Made by a program: the position numbers and the translations under genes. 64,000 nucleotides of DNA from Bacteroidia bacterium (GTDB lineage Bacteria > Bacteroidota > Bacteroidia > AKYH767-A > OLB10), in contig JBAOIA010000012.1 in NCBI GenBank assembly GCA_037045145.1, positions 868,001 through 932,000 of the forward strand. Reading direction: 5' to 3'. Shown piece by piece: positions 44,376 to 54,098 of the stretch. Positions within the stretch are counted from its first letter, which is position 1. The number at the start of each line of letters is the position of its first letter. A model generated the notes under the pieces. It made no database searches. It saw nothing but the letters and a program-made list of their open reading frames with translations, and was not told the DNA's origin.

Positions 44376-47300
44376 ATGCAGAAAATATTTTTTGCTTTAT
44401 CACTGTTATTCAGTTTAAGCAGAAATGCACAAGCACAATGCCCTACTGCCTCATTCTCATTACCTGACACTGTTTGCAGCGGCACTGCGCTACCCCTGAT
44501 AAATACCTCTACAGGAAACGGATTAACCTATCAATGGGATTTCTGTCCACGCGAAATTCATGGCTTAACATCCTATAAATATTTCAGGTATAGCAACTAT
44601 GTCTTAAATACAATGACTGATATGGATTTGCTAAAAGTAGGAAATGGCTATTATCTGATAACCATGGACAGCATAAGCAATAATTTTGTGGTAGGCTATA
44701 TTGGTAACCATCTTTCAAATGAAGCAATCAGCCCAATAATTAATGGTGGTTTTACAAAATTAAATTGCTTTGACTTTATTGTTGAAGGCGATACCAATGT
44801 TTATGGATTAGCCGCCTACTCTCCTACCAGCACATTATATTTGATGACTTTCCCGGGTGGAATTCAGTCAACACCTGTTTTAACTCCATTGCCATCATTT
44901 AACTCAATAGCAAACCCTGCAGATATTAAAATTGTTCATGCTGACCAAAATTATTATGCCTTTATAGCAAGTACAGGGAACGGAAATGTTTCCTGCCTTT
45001 CATTTGGCAACACAATGACAAATACGCCTACAGAATTATATAACTTTAACATTTCCGGAAGTATTAAATTATCAGACATTGACATTGTAACAACTTGTGC
45101 ACCACCTGTAGGTTTTGTTACTGATTCAAAAAATGGCGATCTGACTAAATTGTCGTTCGCCAATGGATTTGGCAACGCCCCTACCTTATCTGTTTTTACA
45201 GGCACAGGCTCAATTGGCAACAAATCTGTTACAATTACACAAGAATTTGAAAGCTATTTTGTTTGTTTTACAGATTCAGCTAATAAACAATTAAAATGGT
45301 TGCAGTTTAACGATAATAACTTCGCTAATACACCAACCGTTTATACATCACCTGCTTTTTATTTTGGCCCCAACCAAGCCGAATCAATTACTGATTCATC
45401 AATTACAAGGTTCATTGTAAATGACATTCCTACCCTGAACTTTGTTGACATGCTTTATTTCGATAGTTGTTATACCAAATACAGTGAAGATCAAAATCCT
45501 GTTTACAGTTTCTTCAATACAGGGTGGAATAAATTATCATTGACCGTTTCTGATTCAAATGGATATCAATCCATCGCCTTCGATAGTGTGTTTGTTATAA
45601 CCGGACCCACATCGCAGTTTAGTTTTTCAGGCAATACTTGTTTTAACCCTAATGACAGCATCTCTTTTACAGATCAATCTTCTTCTCCCTCCGGACCAGT
45701 TACAGGATGGCTGTGGGATTTTGATGATGGAACCACCTCCACACAACAAAATCCACAACATGCATTTACCTCACCAGGAACCTATCAAGTTAAACTCACC
45801 ATCACTGCTGGATGTGAAAAAGATACAGTAATACCGATAACTATTCATGCACTACCGGTTGTAAACTTCACTTATAATTTATCGTGTGCCAATTCTGCAA
45901 CAACATTAACAGACCAGTCTTCATCGGCTGCAGGCTTACAGTCGTGGGTATGGAATTTTGGTGATGGCAGCCTTAGCAGTCAGCTGCAAAATCCTGATCA
46001 TATATTTCAGTCTGGTGGTAATTACAACGTGCAACTCACAGTAACAGATAGTTTGGGATGTATTGATTCCTTAGTCAATACTGTGCAGGTAAAAGCAACC
46101 CCAAATGCTGCTTTTCTGACATTGCAAACATGCCTTGGCGACACAGTAAACCTAACAAACACTTCAACAATTAGTGACAGCACTGCACTAAGCTACTTTT
46201 GGGACTTTGGCAGCGGTATTACTTCAACGCAAACAGATACTGTTATTTATTTTACCACAGCAGGAAGCTATCCGGCAACATTAATTGCATATTCATCACA
46301 AGGTTGCTCCGACACACTCAATCAGAATATAGTCATTTCAACACCGCCCTCTGTAAACTTTGGTTTTCCAACAAGTAACTGTCAATACAATGCTATTGCT
46401 TTCAGTGATAGTACAATTGGTTTTAATCTTTCATCATGGCAATGGGATTTTGGTGATGGTGATACTTCTTCTCTTCAAAATCCATCACACGTTTATAATA
46501 ATGCAGGCAATTACACAGTGCAACTAACCGTTTCTTCAGGTAATGATTGTGCTGCATCCTACTCTCAAACTATACAAATTCTCGAAGGGCCTTCTGCAGC
46601 ATTCGTTACAGGCAACGGCTGTCAGGGAGTTTTAACCAATTTTACAGATCAATCAACTGTAAGCAGTGGTTCCAGCATTGTGCTATGGAACTGGTATTTT
46701 GGTGATGGTGATTCTTCTCAGACACAAAACCCCTCACACATTTACGCAGTTCCGGGAAGTTATAATGCGTTATTGCGTGTAACATCAAACAACGGTTGCC
46801 AGGACACCACATCACAGTTTGTTCAGATTTTTGAAAATCCTGTTGCAGGCTTCTATGTTCAACCGCTACGCTGTGCCAATACAGAAATATATTTTCTTGA
46901 TACCAGCATTATAAGTAATGGCAGCATTTCACAATGGCAATGGCAGTTCAGCAATGGCAACACAAGCAATCTTCCCAATCCGTTTGCTATATTTAACAAT
47001 GCAGGAAGTGCTTCAGCAACATTGACTGTGACGACATTAGATGGTTGCAGCAATAGCAAATCATTTAATTTTACTGTGCGATCACAACCGGATTTTACCA
47101 TATCACATAACGGTGTTTGTAAAGGAAAACAAACTGCATTTAATTATTATCCGAATGGAAATATATCTGCCTATGCATGGACATGGTATTTTGGTGACAA
47201 CACTTATGCCTTTACACCTAACGCCACACACTTATATGCTTCCACAGGAACCTATCCGTTTTCAATGGCTGTGACAGATTCATTCGGTTGCCAAAAAACA

Positions 47301-48395
47301 ATTTACGACACATTGACCATATATCCTACTCCTGATGCAGCTTTCATATCAAATGGAATCTGCCAGAATTCACCTGTTGATTTTATTAACCAAACAGATA
47401 GTGTTAGCGCACAGATAAACGGATGGCATTGGTATTTTGGTGACGGCAATACTTCTTCACAACATTCACCTCAAAATATTTATAACGGTACCGGCAACTA
47501 CACAGTATCACTAATAGCTTACGCTGCCGGAGGTTGTAATGACACCGTTGTTTCAGTAGTGAATATGAAACCTGTACCGGTCATTGCATTCAGTATTGTG
47601 CCGCCAACAGGTGCTCCCGGCAATAATGTTCAGATTATTAATAGTACCACCGGTGCAACATCCTATTCATGGGATTTTGGCGATGGATCACCCTTGAACC
47701 TAAATGAGAATCCAACGCATATTTTTAATGATACCGGAAGTTATGTAATTACACTTACTGCCTCAAGTATTTTTAATTGTACCGCTCAAATGCTAAAACC
47801 TTTTGATGTTATTGTTCCTTATGTTGACCTTTGGTTAAAATCATTGTCTTATACCATTAACGACAATTATCTTTCATTATCTGCATTATTGTCAAATGTA
47901 GGAAACACAACTGTCAACAATTTTGATTTATTGATACAGCCTGAAGGAAAAGGTTCTTTTATAGAAAACGGTAATGAAACAATACCTTATGCAACAGAAA
48001 AAAATTATGACTTACATACCAGTATTGCCATCAATCCGTCAGATTTGCCCGACTTTATTTGTGTGCGTATAAAAAATGTAAACAATAGCAATGATCTGAA
48101 TCCGGATAACAACGAGAAATGCATTTCATTAATGCCGGAAAATGGAAGTATGACGGTAAGTCCTAATCCAATTGATGATTTATTATCTATTCAGTTGAAT
48201 TTACCTGCAAGTGCAGAAATAACCTTAATACTTTATGATGCAGCAGGTAAAAAATTAAGCACACTTTATCAGGGTGCTTCAGATGCCGGTTTCAAAAACT
48301 TGAGCTTTAGACTCCCCTATCTGAGTAAAGGTGTTTACATTATTGGAGCTACATCAGAATCATTAAATAAAAGAGTAAAATTTATCAGACAGTAA
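44376..48395 (+). CDS. Giant secreted PKD-repeat protein with T9SS-type C-terminus
   Basis: 1339 residues. A signal peptide (about 1-20, ending ARNAQA) precedes a first PKD domain that is split: strands to about residue 55 (TYQWDF), then a ~310-residue beta-propeller-like insert, and closure at about 375-410 (LSLTVSDSNGYQ). Nine further PKD repeats follow (about 415-1135), each with a W-x-FGDG or close variant such as WQWDFGDGDTSSLQNPSHVY. The end (about 1265-1339, SVSPNPIDDLLSIQL-like, then KGVYIIGATSESLNKRVKFIRQ) is a type A sorting domain. Likely exported by SprA; adhesion or gliding roles are possible but untested. Confidence 0.85.
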   Translation: MQKIFFALSLLFSLSRNAQAQCPTASFSLPDTVCSGTALPLINTSTGNGLTYQWDFCPREIHGLTSYKYFRYSNYVLNTMTDMDLLKVGNGYYLITMDSISNNFVVGYIGNHLSNEAISPIINGGFTKLNCFDFIVEGDTNVYGLAAYSPTSTLYLMTFPGGIQSTPVLTPLPSFNSIANPADIKIVHADQNYYAFIASTGNGNVSCLSFGNTMTNTPTELYNFNISGSIKLSDIDIVTTCAPPVGFVTDSKNGDLTKLSFANGFGNAPTLSVFTGTGSIGNKSVTITQEFESYFVCFTDSANKQLKWLQFNDNNFANTPTVYTSPAFYFGPNQAESITDSSITRFIVNDIPTLNFVDMLYFDSCYTKYSEDQNPVYSFFNTGWNKLSLTVSDSNGYQSIAFDSVFVITGPTSQFSFSGNTCFNPNDSISFTDQSSSPSGPVTGWLWDFDDGTTSTQQNPQHAFTSPGTYQVKLTITAGCEKDTVIPITIHALPVVNFTYNLSCANSATTLTDQSSSAAGLQSWVWNFGDGSLSSQLQNPDHIFQSGGNYNVQLTVTDSLGCIDSLVNTVQVKATPNAAFLTLQTCLGDTVNLTNTSTISDSTALSYFWDFGSGITSTQTDTVIYFTTAGSYPATLIAYSSQGCSDTLNQNIVISTPPSVNFGFPTSNCQYNAIAFSDSTIGFNLSSWQWDFGDGDTSSLQNPSHVYNNAGNYTVQLTVSSGNDCAASYSQTIQILEGPSAAFVTGNGCQGVLTNFTDQSTVSSGSSIVLWNWYFGDGDSSQTQNPSHIYAVPGSYNALLRVTSNNGCQDTTSQFVQIFENPVAGFYVQPLRCANTEIYFLDTSIISNGSISQWQWQFSNGNTSNLPNPFAIFNNAGSASATLTVTTLDGCSNSKSFNFTVRSQPDFTISHNGVCKGKQTAFNYYPNGNISAYAWTWYFGDNTYAFTPNATHLYASTGTYPFSMAVTDSFGCQKTIYDTLTIYPTPDAAFISNGICQNSPVDFINQTDSVSAQINGWHWYFGDGNTSSQHSPQNIYNGTGNYTVSLIAYAAGGCNDTVVSVVNMKPVPVIAFSIVPPTGAPGNNVQIINSTTGATSYSWDFGDGSPLNLNENPTHIFNDTGSYVITLTASSIFNCTAQMLKPFDVIVPYVDLWLKSLSYTINDNYLSLSALLSNVGNTTVNNFDLLIQPEGKGSFIENGNETIPYATEKNYDLHTSIAINPSDLPDFICVRIKNVNNSNDLNPDNNEKCISLMPENGSMTVSPNPIDDLLSIQLNLPASAEITLILYDAAGKKLSTLYQGASDAGFKNLSFRLPYLSKGVYIIGATSESLNKRVKFIRQ

Positions 48396-48400
48396 AAATT

Positions 48401-49531
48401 ATGATTCCATTTAACAAACCACATCTTACCGGCAAGGAAATAGACTTCATAAAAGAAGTATTTACCTCAGGAAAAATTTCGGGTGATGGGAATTTCACAA
48501 AACGCTGCCATCAGTTTTTACAACAGAAATATAACTTTAAAAAAGTTTTGCTTACCACATCATGCACTGATGCATTAGAAGCATGCGCTATTCTGCTTGA
48601 TATAAAAGAAGGTGATGAGGTCATTGTGCCATCATACACATTCGTATCAACAGTAAATGCTTTTGTGCTGCGAGGTGCTAAAATAATTTTTGCAGACAGC
48701 AATCCTGATACAGCAAATATTGACGTAAATAAAATTGAATCATTAATTACATTGCGCACAAAGGCTATAGTACCTGTTCATTATGCCGGTGTTGCCTGCG
48801 ACATGGATAGTATTAATGCCATTGCAGCAAAGCACAACTTATTTGTTGTTGAAGATGCAGCACAGGCAATTGATTCTTTTTATAAAGGAAAACCATTGGG
48901 CAGTTTAGGCCATTTGTCTGCATTTTCATTTCATGACACAAAAAATATTATAAGCGGTGAAGGCGGAATGTTGGTTATCAATGATGAGCGATTTGAAAAA
49001 CGCGCTGAAATAATCCGGGAGAAAGGCACAAACCGTTCTGCGTTTTTCAGAGGAGAAGTGGACAAGTACGGTTGGGTTGATGTAGGTTCATCTTTCTTGC
49101 CAAGCGAAGTTACTGCAGCCATGTTGTTGGCACAACTAGAATCAATAGATAAAATTCAAACCAGAAGACTAGAAATTTGGAATCGTTATTTTAACTTACT
49201 GAAACCACTTGAAGCAAAAGGCTTTTTAAAGCTTCCTGTAATTCCGGATTATGCTACCAATAATGCACACATGTTTTTTATTGTTTTAAACGATCTTGAA
49301 ACCAGAAGTAAGTTAATTGATCATCTTAAAAAGAATCATATCAGTGCTGTATTTCATTACATTTCTTTACATACATCTGCATACTATGCCACTAAGCATG
49401 ATGGGCGTGTATTGCCTGTTTCGGATATGCTGACCAATCAACTATTACGTCTGCCTATGTTTTATGATTTAAAGAATGATGAAGTGGAATTCATTTGTCA
49501 GAAAATAACCGATTTTTTTACAACACTTTGA
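48401..49531 (+). CDS. rffA: dTDP-4-amino-4,6-dideoxygalactose transaminase (DegT/DnrJ/EryC1 family)
   Basis: 376 residues starting MIPFNKPHLTGKE. The PLP lysine is Lys181 in FSFHDTKNIISGEGGML. VTTSCTDALEACAIL-like and EVIVPSYTFVSTVNAFV motifs match the WecE/RffA subgroup, which makes dTDP-Fuc4N for surface polysaccharides. The family is secure; the exact sugar substrate is inferred from the closest subgroup. It starts six bases after the PKD gene's stop, and its TGA overlaps the start of the phosphoesterase gene. Confidence 0.88.
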   Translation: MIPFNKPHLTGKEIDFIKEVFTSGKISGDGNFTKRCHQFLQQKYNFKKVLLTTSCTDALEACAILLDIKEGDEVIVPSYTFVSTVNAFVLRGAKIIFADSNPDTANIDVNKIESLITLRTKAIVPVHYAGVACDMDSINAIAAKHNLFVVEDAAQAIDSFYKGKPLGSLGHLSAFSFHDTKNIISGEGGMLVINDERFEKRAEIIREKGTNRSAFFRGEVDKYGWVDVGSSFLPSEVTAAMLLAQLESIDKIQTRRLEIWNRYFNLLKPLEAKGFLKLPVIPDYATNNAHMFFIVLNDLETRSKLIDHLKKNHISAVFHYISLHTSAYYATKHDGRVLPVSDMLTNQLLRLPMFYDLKNDEVEFICQKITDFFTTL

Positions 49532-50055
49532 AAAAAATTGCACTGCTCTCAGACACACATGGGTTTATTGATCAGACAATAGTAAAATATTTGTTAGATG
49601 TGGACGAAATATGGCATGCAGGTGATTTTGGCAATATGGCAGTCAGCGATTTTTTAGCTTCTATAAAACCGTTGAAGGGGGTTTATGGAAATGTTGACGG
49701 GCAGGATGTAAGGAAAGTTCATCCGCTTCATCAGAAATTTCAAGTCGAAGGCGTTAAAGTCTGGATGACACATATTGGCGGTTACCCCGGAAATTATGCA
49801 TCTGAAATTAAGAAATCCATTTATACGGAAAGACCTTCTCTTTTTATTTCCGGTCATTCACATATTTTGAAAGTTATGCCAGACCCTAAAATTCCGGGGC
49901 TGCTGCACATCAACCCTGGGGCAGCTGGTGTTCATGGTTTTCATCATGTACGCACAATGGTAAAGTTTACCGTTGATAAAAATAAAATTGGTGAGCTTGA
50001 TGTGATTGAGCTCGCGCAAAGAGGCTCTCTCGAAAACAAAAATATCTTAGCGTAA
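49528..50055 (+). CDS. YfcE-type metallophosphoesterase
   Basis: 175 residues from the TTG at 49528 (MKKIALLSDTHG). The upstream frame to 49495 lies inside rffA and is less likely. Metal ligands are visible in LSDTHGF, HAGDFGN, GNVDGQD, ISGHSH and GAAGVHG. YfcE-like enzymes hydrolyse phosphodiesters; the physiological substrate is unknown. Translational coupling with rffA is suggested by the TTGA overlap. It is convergent with the DUF4293 gene. Confidence 0.88.
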   Translation: MKKIALLSDTHGFIDQTIVKYLLDVDEIWHAGDFGNMAVSDFLASIKPLKGVYGNVDGQDVRKVHPLHQKFQVEGVKVWMTHIGGYPGNYASEIKKSIYTERPSLFISGHSHILKVMPDPKIPGLLHINPGAAGVHGFHHVRTMVKFTVDKNKIGELDVIELAQRGSLENKNILA

Positions 50056-50517
50056 CCGGTCAGCTGAACGAACTAATTCTTCGTCCTTCTTAATGGCCTT
50101 TGAAGCAAGAAAAACCCAAACTATTGCAACAACTGTAATATAGGTTCCAATATGATAGACTACATGTGTAACGTCTGTTGCTCTGGTCTCTGATTGTTGA
50201 AAAATCAAAACCACAAGTACTACAATCAATAGCATTATCAACTGGCAAAGTCTGATTTGCTTTAAACGGTGTTTATATAATAACAAGTTCAATAAACTTA
50301 AAGCAATAACAACAGGAGTCAGAATCAGAATAGGGTAAAATGGTGCATTTTGAGTTTGAATATTGTCCTGAAAAGTTTTATGCCCCATAACATCAAAAAC
50401 ATGCATGGAAACAACACCATTTTCAGCGGTTTCTACCGAGCTGAAAGGCAGGAAAAACAAGCTGGCCATACTAGCAGCTACTGCAAGAAGATAGATTGAC
50501 TGTATCCTTTGAATCAT
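50047..50517 (-). CDS. DUF4293 membrane protein
   Basis: 156 residues, four membrane helices, with the family start MIQRIQSIYLLAVA. The family is confined largely to Bacteroidota and has no known function. It is commonly next to rho on the opposite strand, as here. The short C-terminal tail is charged. The 3' end overlaps the phosphoesterase gene by 9 bp. Confidence 0.85.
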   Translation of the reverse strand: MIQRIQSIYLLAVAASMASLFFLPFSSVETAENGVVSMHVFDVMGHKTFQDNIQTQNAPFYPILILTPVVIALSLLNLLLYKHRLKQIRLCQLIMLLIVVLVVLIFQQSETRATDVTHVVYHIGTYITVVAIVWVFLASKAIKKDEELVRSADRLR

Positions 50518-50583
50518 GTTTCTGAAATTTTAATGTGTCAAAAATAGGTTATGTGGTGAAATTATGCTTTTTAAAGAATCTTT

Positions 50584-50615
50584 TTTGCAAAAGAAAAATA
50601 ATTGTTTTACGTTTG
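50584..50615 (+). promoter_or_regulatory. Promoter of rho
   Basis: TTTG at 50584-50587, a 20-bp spacer, and TACGTTTG at 50608-50615 match the Bacteroidota consensus. The leader to the ATG is about 105 nt, long enough for Rho autoregulation, as is known for other rho genes. Confidence 0.6.
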
Positions 50616-50728
50616 CACAGAATTTGAACGAAAGCCAAAGCATTTTTCCCCGTTCAAAAATCCGATTCCAATATAATATTTTATCATCCACAAGAACATA
50701 ATTCTTTTTACTTTATACCTACAAATTC

Positions 50729-52444
50729 ATGTACGATATTCTCGAACTTAGTGACAAGCTTGTAGCCGAGCTACGCGAAATTGCCAAAGAGCTTAACATT
50801 GAAAACTACGAAGGCTTAAAAAAACAGGACCTTATCTATAAGATTCTTGACCATCAGGCTATACATCCGGAATTGGCAAAATCAAAAAAAGCCGATAAGC
50901 CCAAAGATGAAAAACCGCGTCATGAGAAACCGCGTCATGAGAAAAAGGAACATAAACCTGCTGCCGCACCAGCTGCTGCAGAAAAACCTGTTGAAGAACC
51001 TGTAACAGCATCTGTTGCTAATGAAGTAACATCAGAAACAAAAGCCCAGGATGATGCCGATAAGCCTAGAAGAAAAAGAATTATTCCTGCCGGAGTACCA
51101 CAAAAAAATGAATCTCCTCAACAAGTTGTCAATAAAACAACTGAAGTTACTCCTGCACCACAGGAAGTTATAACACCACCTGCAAAAACAGCTATTGAAG
51201 AAAGACCACAACAAAATCAACAGCCGCAGCAACAACAGCAAAACGATTTTCAACAAAGGAACAGAGAGCGTAGATTTCCGGACAATCAACAACAAAATAA
51301 TTTTCGTCCGCAGAACGACTACTTTGAGTTTGATAATGCCATCAATGCAGAAGGTGTTTTAGAAATTATGCCTGAAGGATATGGCTTTTTGCGCTCATCA
51401 GACTATGACTATTTAAGTTCACCGGATGATGTGTATGTTGGACAATCACAGATTAAAGCGTTTGCATTAAAAACAGGTGATACTGTAAAATGCAAAGTTC
51501 GTCCACCACGTGAAGGAGAAAAATTCTTCCCACTGACGAAGGTAGAATTGATAAACGGCCTTGAACCTACAATTGTTCGCGACCGTATTCCATTTGATTA
51601 TCTGACACCACTTTTCCCATTTGAGAAACTAAATCTTTCCGGAGAGAACAGCACCATGAGCACAAGAATTATGGATATGTTTTCACCTATTGGAAAAGGA
51701 CAACGTGGGTTAATAGTTGCGCAACCGAAAACAGGTAAGACAGTACTTTTAAAAGAAGTTGCCAATGCTATTGCGGCCAACCATCCTGAAGTATATCTGA
51801 TAGTATTGTTGATTGATGAAAGGCCTGAAGAGGTTACAGATATGGCACGCAGTGTGAAAGCCGAAGTTATTTCTTCGACCTTTGATGAACCTGCCGACAA
51901 GCATGTAAAAATTGCCAACCTTGTTTTAGAAAAAGCTAAACGTTTGGTAGAATGTGGGCATGATGTTGTAATTGTATTGGATTCCATTACACGACTGGCT
52001 CGTGCCTATAATACCACTGCACCTGCGTCCGGAAAAATATTATCCGGTGGTGTTGACTCGAACGCACTTCACAAGCCAAAAAGATTTTTTGGTGCAGCAC
52101 GTAAAATAGAAAAAGGCGGTTCATTAACCATCATTGCAACAGCGTTAATTGACACCGGTTCAAGAATGGACGAAGTAATCTTCGAAGAATTTAAAGGTAC
52201 GGGTAATATGGAGTTGCAGCTTGACCGCAAGCTAAGTAACAAACGCGTTTATCCGGCAATTGATTTAGTTGCTTCAAGTACAAGACGTGAAGATCTTTTG
52301 CTGGACAGAAAAATGTTGGAGCGTATGTGGATTTTAAGAAATCACTTAGCCGACATGAACCCAATGGAAGCTATGGAATTTTTGCTTGACCGTTTAAGAG
52401 GAACAAAATCAAACGAAGAGTTTCTTATTTCGATGAACAGTTAG
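50729..52444 (+). CDS. rho: Transcription termination factor Rho
   Basis: 571 residues, longer than E. coli Rho (419). The N-terminal Rho_N/SAP-like region (about 1-50) is followed by a low-complexity insertion rich in Lys, Glu, Pro, Gln and Asn (about 52-195, with the tandem EKPRHEKPRHEK). Then come the CSD RNA-binding domain (about 205-280, MPEGYGFLRSSDYDYL), Walker A QPKTGKTVLLKE (about 332-343), and the ATPase motifs LIDERPEEVTDM and VIVLDSITRLARAYN, plus the Q- and R-loops. It is a hexameric helicase that ends transcripts. In Bacteroides the insertion has been linked to phase separation; this one would fit. Confidence 0.96.
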   Translation: MYDILELSDKLVAELREIAKELNIENYEGLKKQDLIYKILDHQAIHPELAKSKKADKPKDEKPRHEKPRHEKKEHKPAAAPAAAEKPVEEPVTASVANEVTSETKAQDDADKPRRKRIIPAGVPQKNESPQQVVNKTTEVTPAPQEVITPPAKTAIEERPQQNQQPQQQQQNDFQQRNRERRFPDNQQQNNFRPQNDYFEFDNAINAEGVLEIMPEGYGFLRSSDYDYLSSPDDVYVGQSQIKAFALKTGDTVKCKVRPPREGEKFFPLTKVELINGLEPTIVRDRIPFDYLTPLFPFEKLNLSGENSTMSTRIMDMFSPIGKGQRGLIVAQPKTGKTVLLKEVANAIAANHPEVYLIVLLIDERPEEVTDMARSVKAEVISSTFDEPADKHVKIANLVLEKAKRLVECGHDVVIVLDSITRLARAYNTTAPASGKILSGGVDSNALHKPKRFFGAARKIEKGGSLTIIATALIDTGSRMDEVIFEEFKGTGNMELQLDRKLSNKRVYPAIDLVASSTRREDLLLDRKMLERMWILRNHLADMNPMEAMEFLLDRLRGTKSNEEFLISMNS

Positions 52445-52581
52445 AAGTTTGAAGAATTTGGAAATTATCGTGTTGGAGAATTGGTGATTTGAAGAGCGTG
52501 AAATGTGGAATTTAATGGTGTTTCTTTAATTACGACTATTTGAGCCTTGCAACCTGACAAATACAAGCAATTCACTATTTA

Positions 52582-53583
52582 TTATTGTTCTGCATTTTTC
52601 AATTTCCAAATGGATCCGTTTTTTGTTGTAAGTTTTTCTAACTTACCATTTGCCACCAAATCAGTAAGTACTTGTTCGCTTTGTTGTCTTGCTGTTCCTG
52701 TCAGTACAGAAAATTCCTTTGCTGTTAATGACTGATAGTGTGAAAATACTGCTGCCGTACTTTTGTCATAGTTGATTTTTTGTACATCAGGCAGAAGTTT
52801 AATGATTGTGCTCTCAAAGGCATCATAGGGTTTTGATCCAAATACAGTTTCTGTCCTTCCCAATGTATCTGTAAAAAACATAGTCGGAAAACCTCTTACA
52901 CCTAACTGCTTGCCTAATGCTAAGTCTTCATTAAAAAGCTCTTTTGCTCTTCCATCGTAATCTTCTTTAAACTTATTTAAATTTAATCCCACAGACTTAG
53001 CTGCCGATTCTAAATTTTCCCACTTTGTTATATTCCGTTTCTTTAGAAAAACCATTTCTCTTATCTCTCTTAAAAACAGAATTGCTTTCTCATGATCTTG
53101 CATTTGGGCTGCCTTTACTGCAATAGAGGGTGGATAGGATGATTGTAATGGGTCTTCTAACCAAACATCACCGTCAATTGGCATATCATAATAAACACTA
53201 ACCTCATCCCAATGGTGAGCAACATCTGATGGCTTACTTATTCCTCCACTATTGTAACTCCAGTCGGGCAACAAACCTCCCATTCTGTATTCTATTTCAA
53301 TAATGTTACCGTACTCCAATTTTAATTTGCGTAGCTGTGGCTCAATGCCCCAACAAGAAGAACAAATCGGGTCAGTATAGTAAATTACTTTTATTAGTTT
53401 CTTTTCTGATTTTATGTTGCTGCTTTCTGTTATAGTATGTCCTTTAACCGGGATTTCGCAAATACCACTGTCAGGATTGCATAATAAAGGATTGTTTTTC
53501 TCCATTTTCTTTTTTGTTTGAGCATGGCAATTGATACTGCCGAATGCAAATATTATTACTACTATTAAATAAGGCAACTTCAT
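52582..53583 (-). CDS. Secreted DsbA-family thioredoxin-fold protein
   Basis: 333 residues. A signal peptide (about 1-20, ending CHAQT) precedes a DsbA/FrnE-like domain with the active-site motif DPICSSCWGIEP (Cys74-Cys77) and the cis-Pro region LGVRGFPTMFF (about 218-228). A C-terminal winged-helix-like segment (about 275-333) is uncommon in plain DsbA and resembles the SpxH/YjbH type. The CSSC active site suggests a thiol oxidoreductase acting in the periplasm. It stands alone on -, between rho and the receiver gene. Confidence 0.82.
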   Translation of the reverse strand: MKLPYLIVVIIFAFGSINCHAQTKKKMEKNNPLLCNPDSGICEIPVKGHTITESSNIKSEKKLIKVIYYTDPICSSCWGIEPQLRKLKLEYGNIIEIEYRMGGLLPDWSYNSGGISKPSDVAHHWDEVSVYYDMPIDGDVWLEDPLQSSYPPSIAVKAAQMQDHEKAILFLREIREMVFLKKRNITKWENLESAAKSVGLNLNKFKEDYDGRAKELFNEDLALGKQLGVRGFPTMFFTDTLGRTETVFGSKPYDAFESTIIKLLPDVQKINYDKSTAAVFSHYQSLTAKEFSVLTGTARQQSEQVLTDLVANGKLEKLTTKNGSIWKLKNAEQ

Positions 53584-53607
53584 TTTTTTATTGTCTTACT
53601 TTCACTT

Positions 53608-54093
53608 TTAATGCCTGAATATAAATAAGGCACTAAGCATGATGATACCAATGAGTAGTACTATCAACAATCGTTTGTCAAAGGGAGGAGTTTCGTTTAT
53701 AATTTGCTTTTTGAGCTGCGTGATAATATCACTTAGTTTGTTGAAACTTTCAGGTGATTTTACAATATAGTCAAATGCGCCCATCTTAATAGCCATAGCT
53801 GCTACATCAGGGTCTTCCTGTCCGGTAAACATTACTACACGTACAGTTTTATTGGCTTGCCTGATGTGTGAAAGAACGGTTAATCCATCCATGGCATCTT
53901 TATCATAAAGACTCAGGAAGTAATCAAGTATAATTAAATCGGGACCTAATTTTAAATCAATGAGGGCATCCTCACCAGTCTTATATAGGTTGATTTCAAT
54001 ATCAGGAAAATGCTCTGTTAGGTAATCTACAATCATTTTCTGCAGATGACGATCATCTTCAACAACAAATACCAAAAACTTTTTCTGCGTCAT
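53608..54093 (-). CDS. Membrane-tethered response-regulator receiver protein
   Basis: 161 residues. The receiver has the acidic pocket Glu12/Asp13, the phosphoacceptor Asp57 in LIILDYFLS, Thr90 and Lys112, all canonical. No DNA-binding domain follows; instead there is a hydrophobic helix (about 141-159, RLLIVLLIGIIMLSALFIF), so the protein would be anchored with the receiver in the cytoplasm. No histidine kinase is adjacent. Its partner and output are unknown. It lies upstream of the DsbA gene and downstream of folE. Confidence 0.85.
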   Translation of the reverse strand: MTQKKFLVFVVEDDRHLQKMIVDYLTEHFPDIEINLYKTGEDALIDLKLGPDLIILDYFLSLYDKDAMDGLTVLSHIRQANKTVRVVMFTGQEDPDVAAMAIKMGAFDYIVKSPESFNKLSDIITQLKKQIINETPPFDKRLLIVLLIGIIMLSALFIFRH

Positions 54094-54098
54094 GAGCT

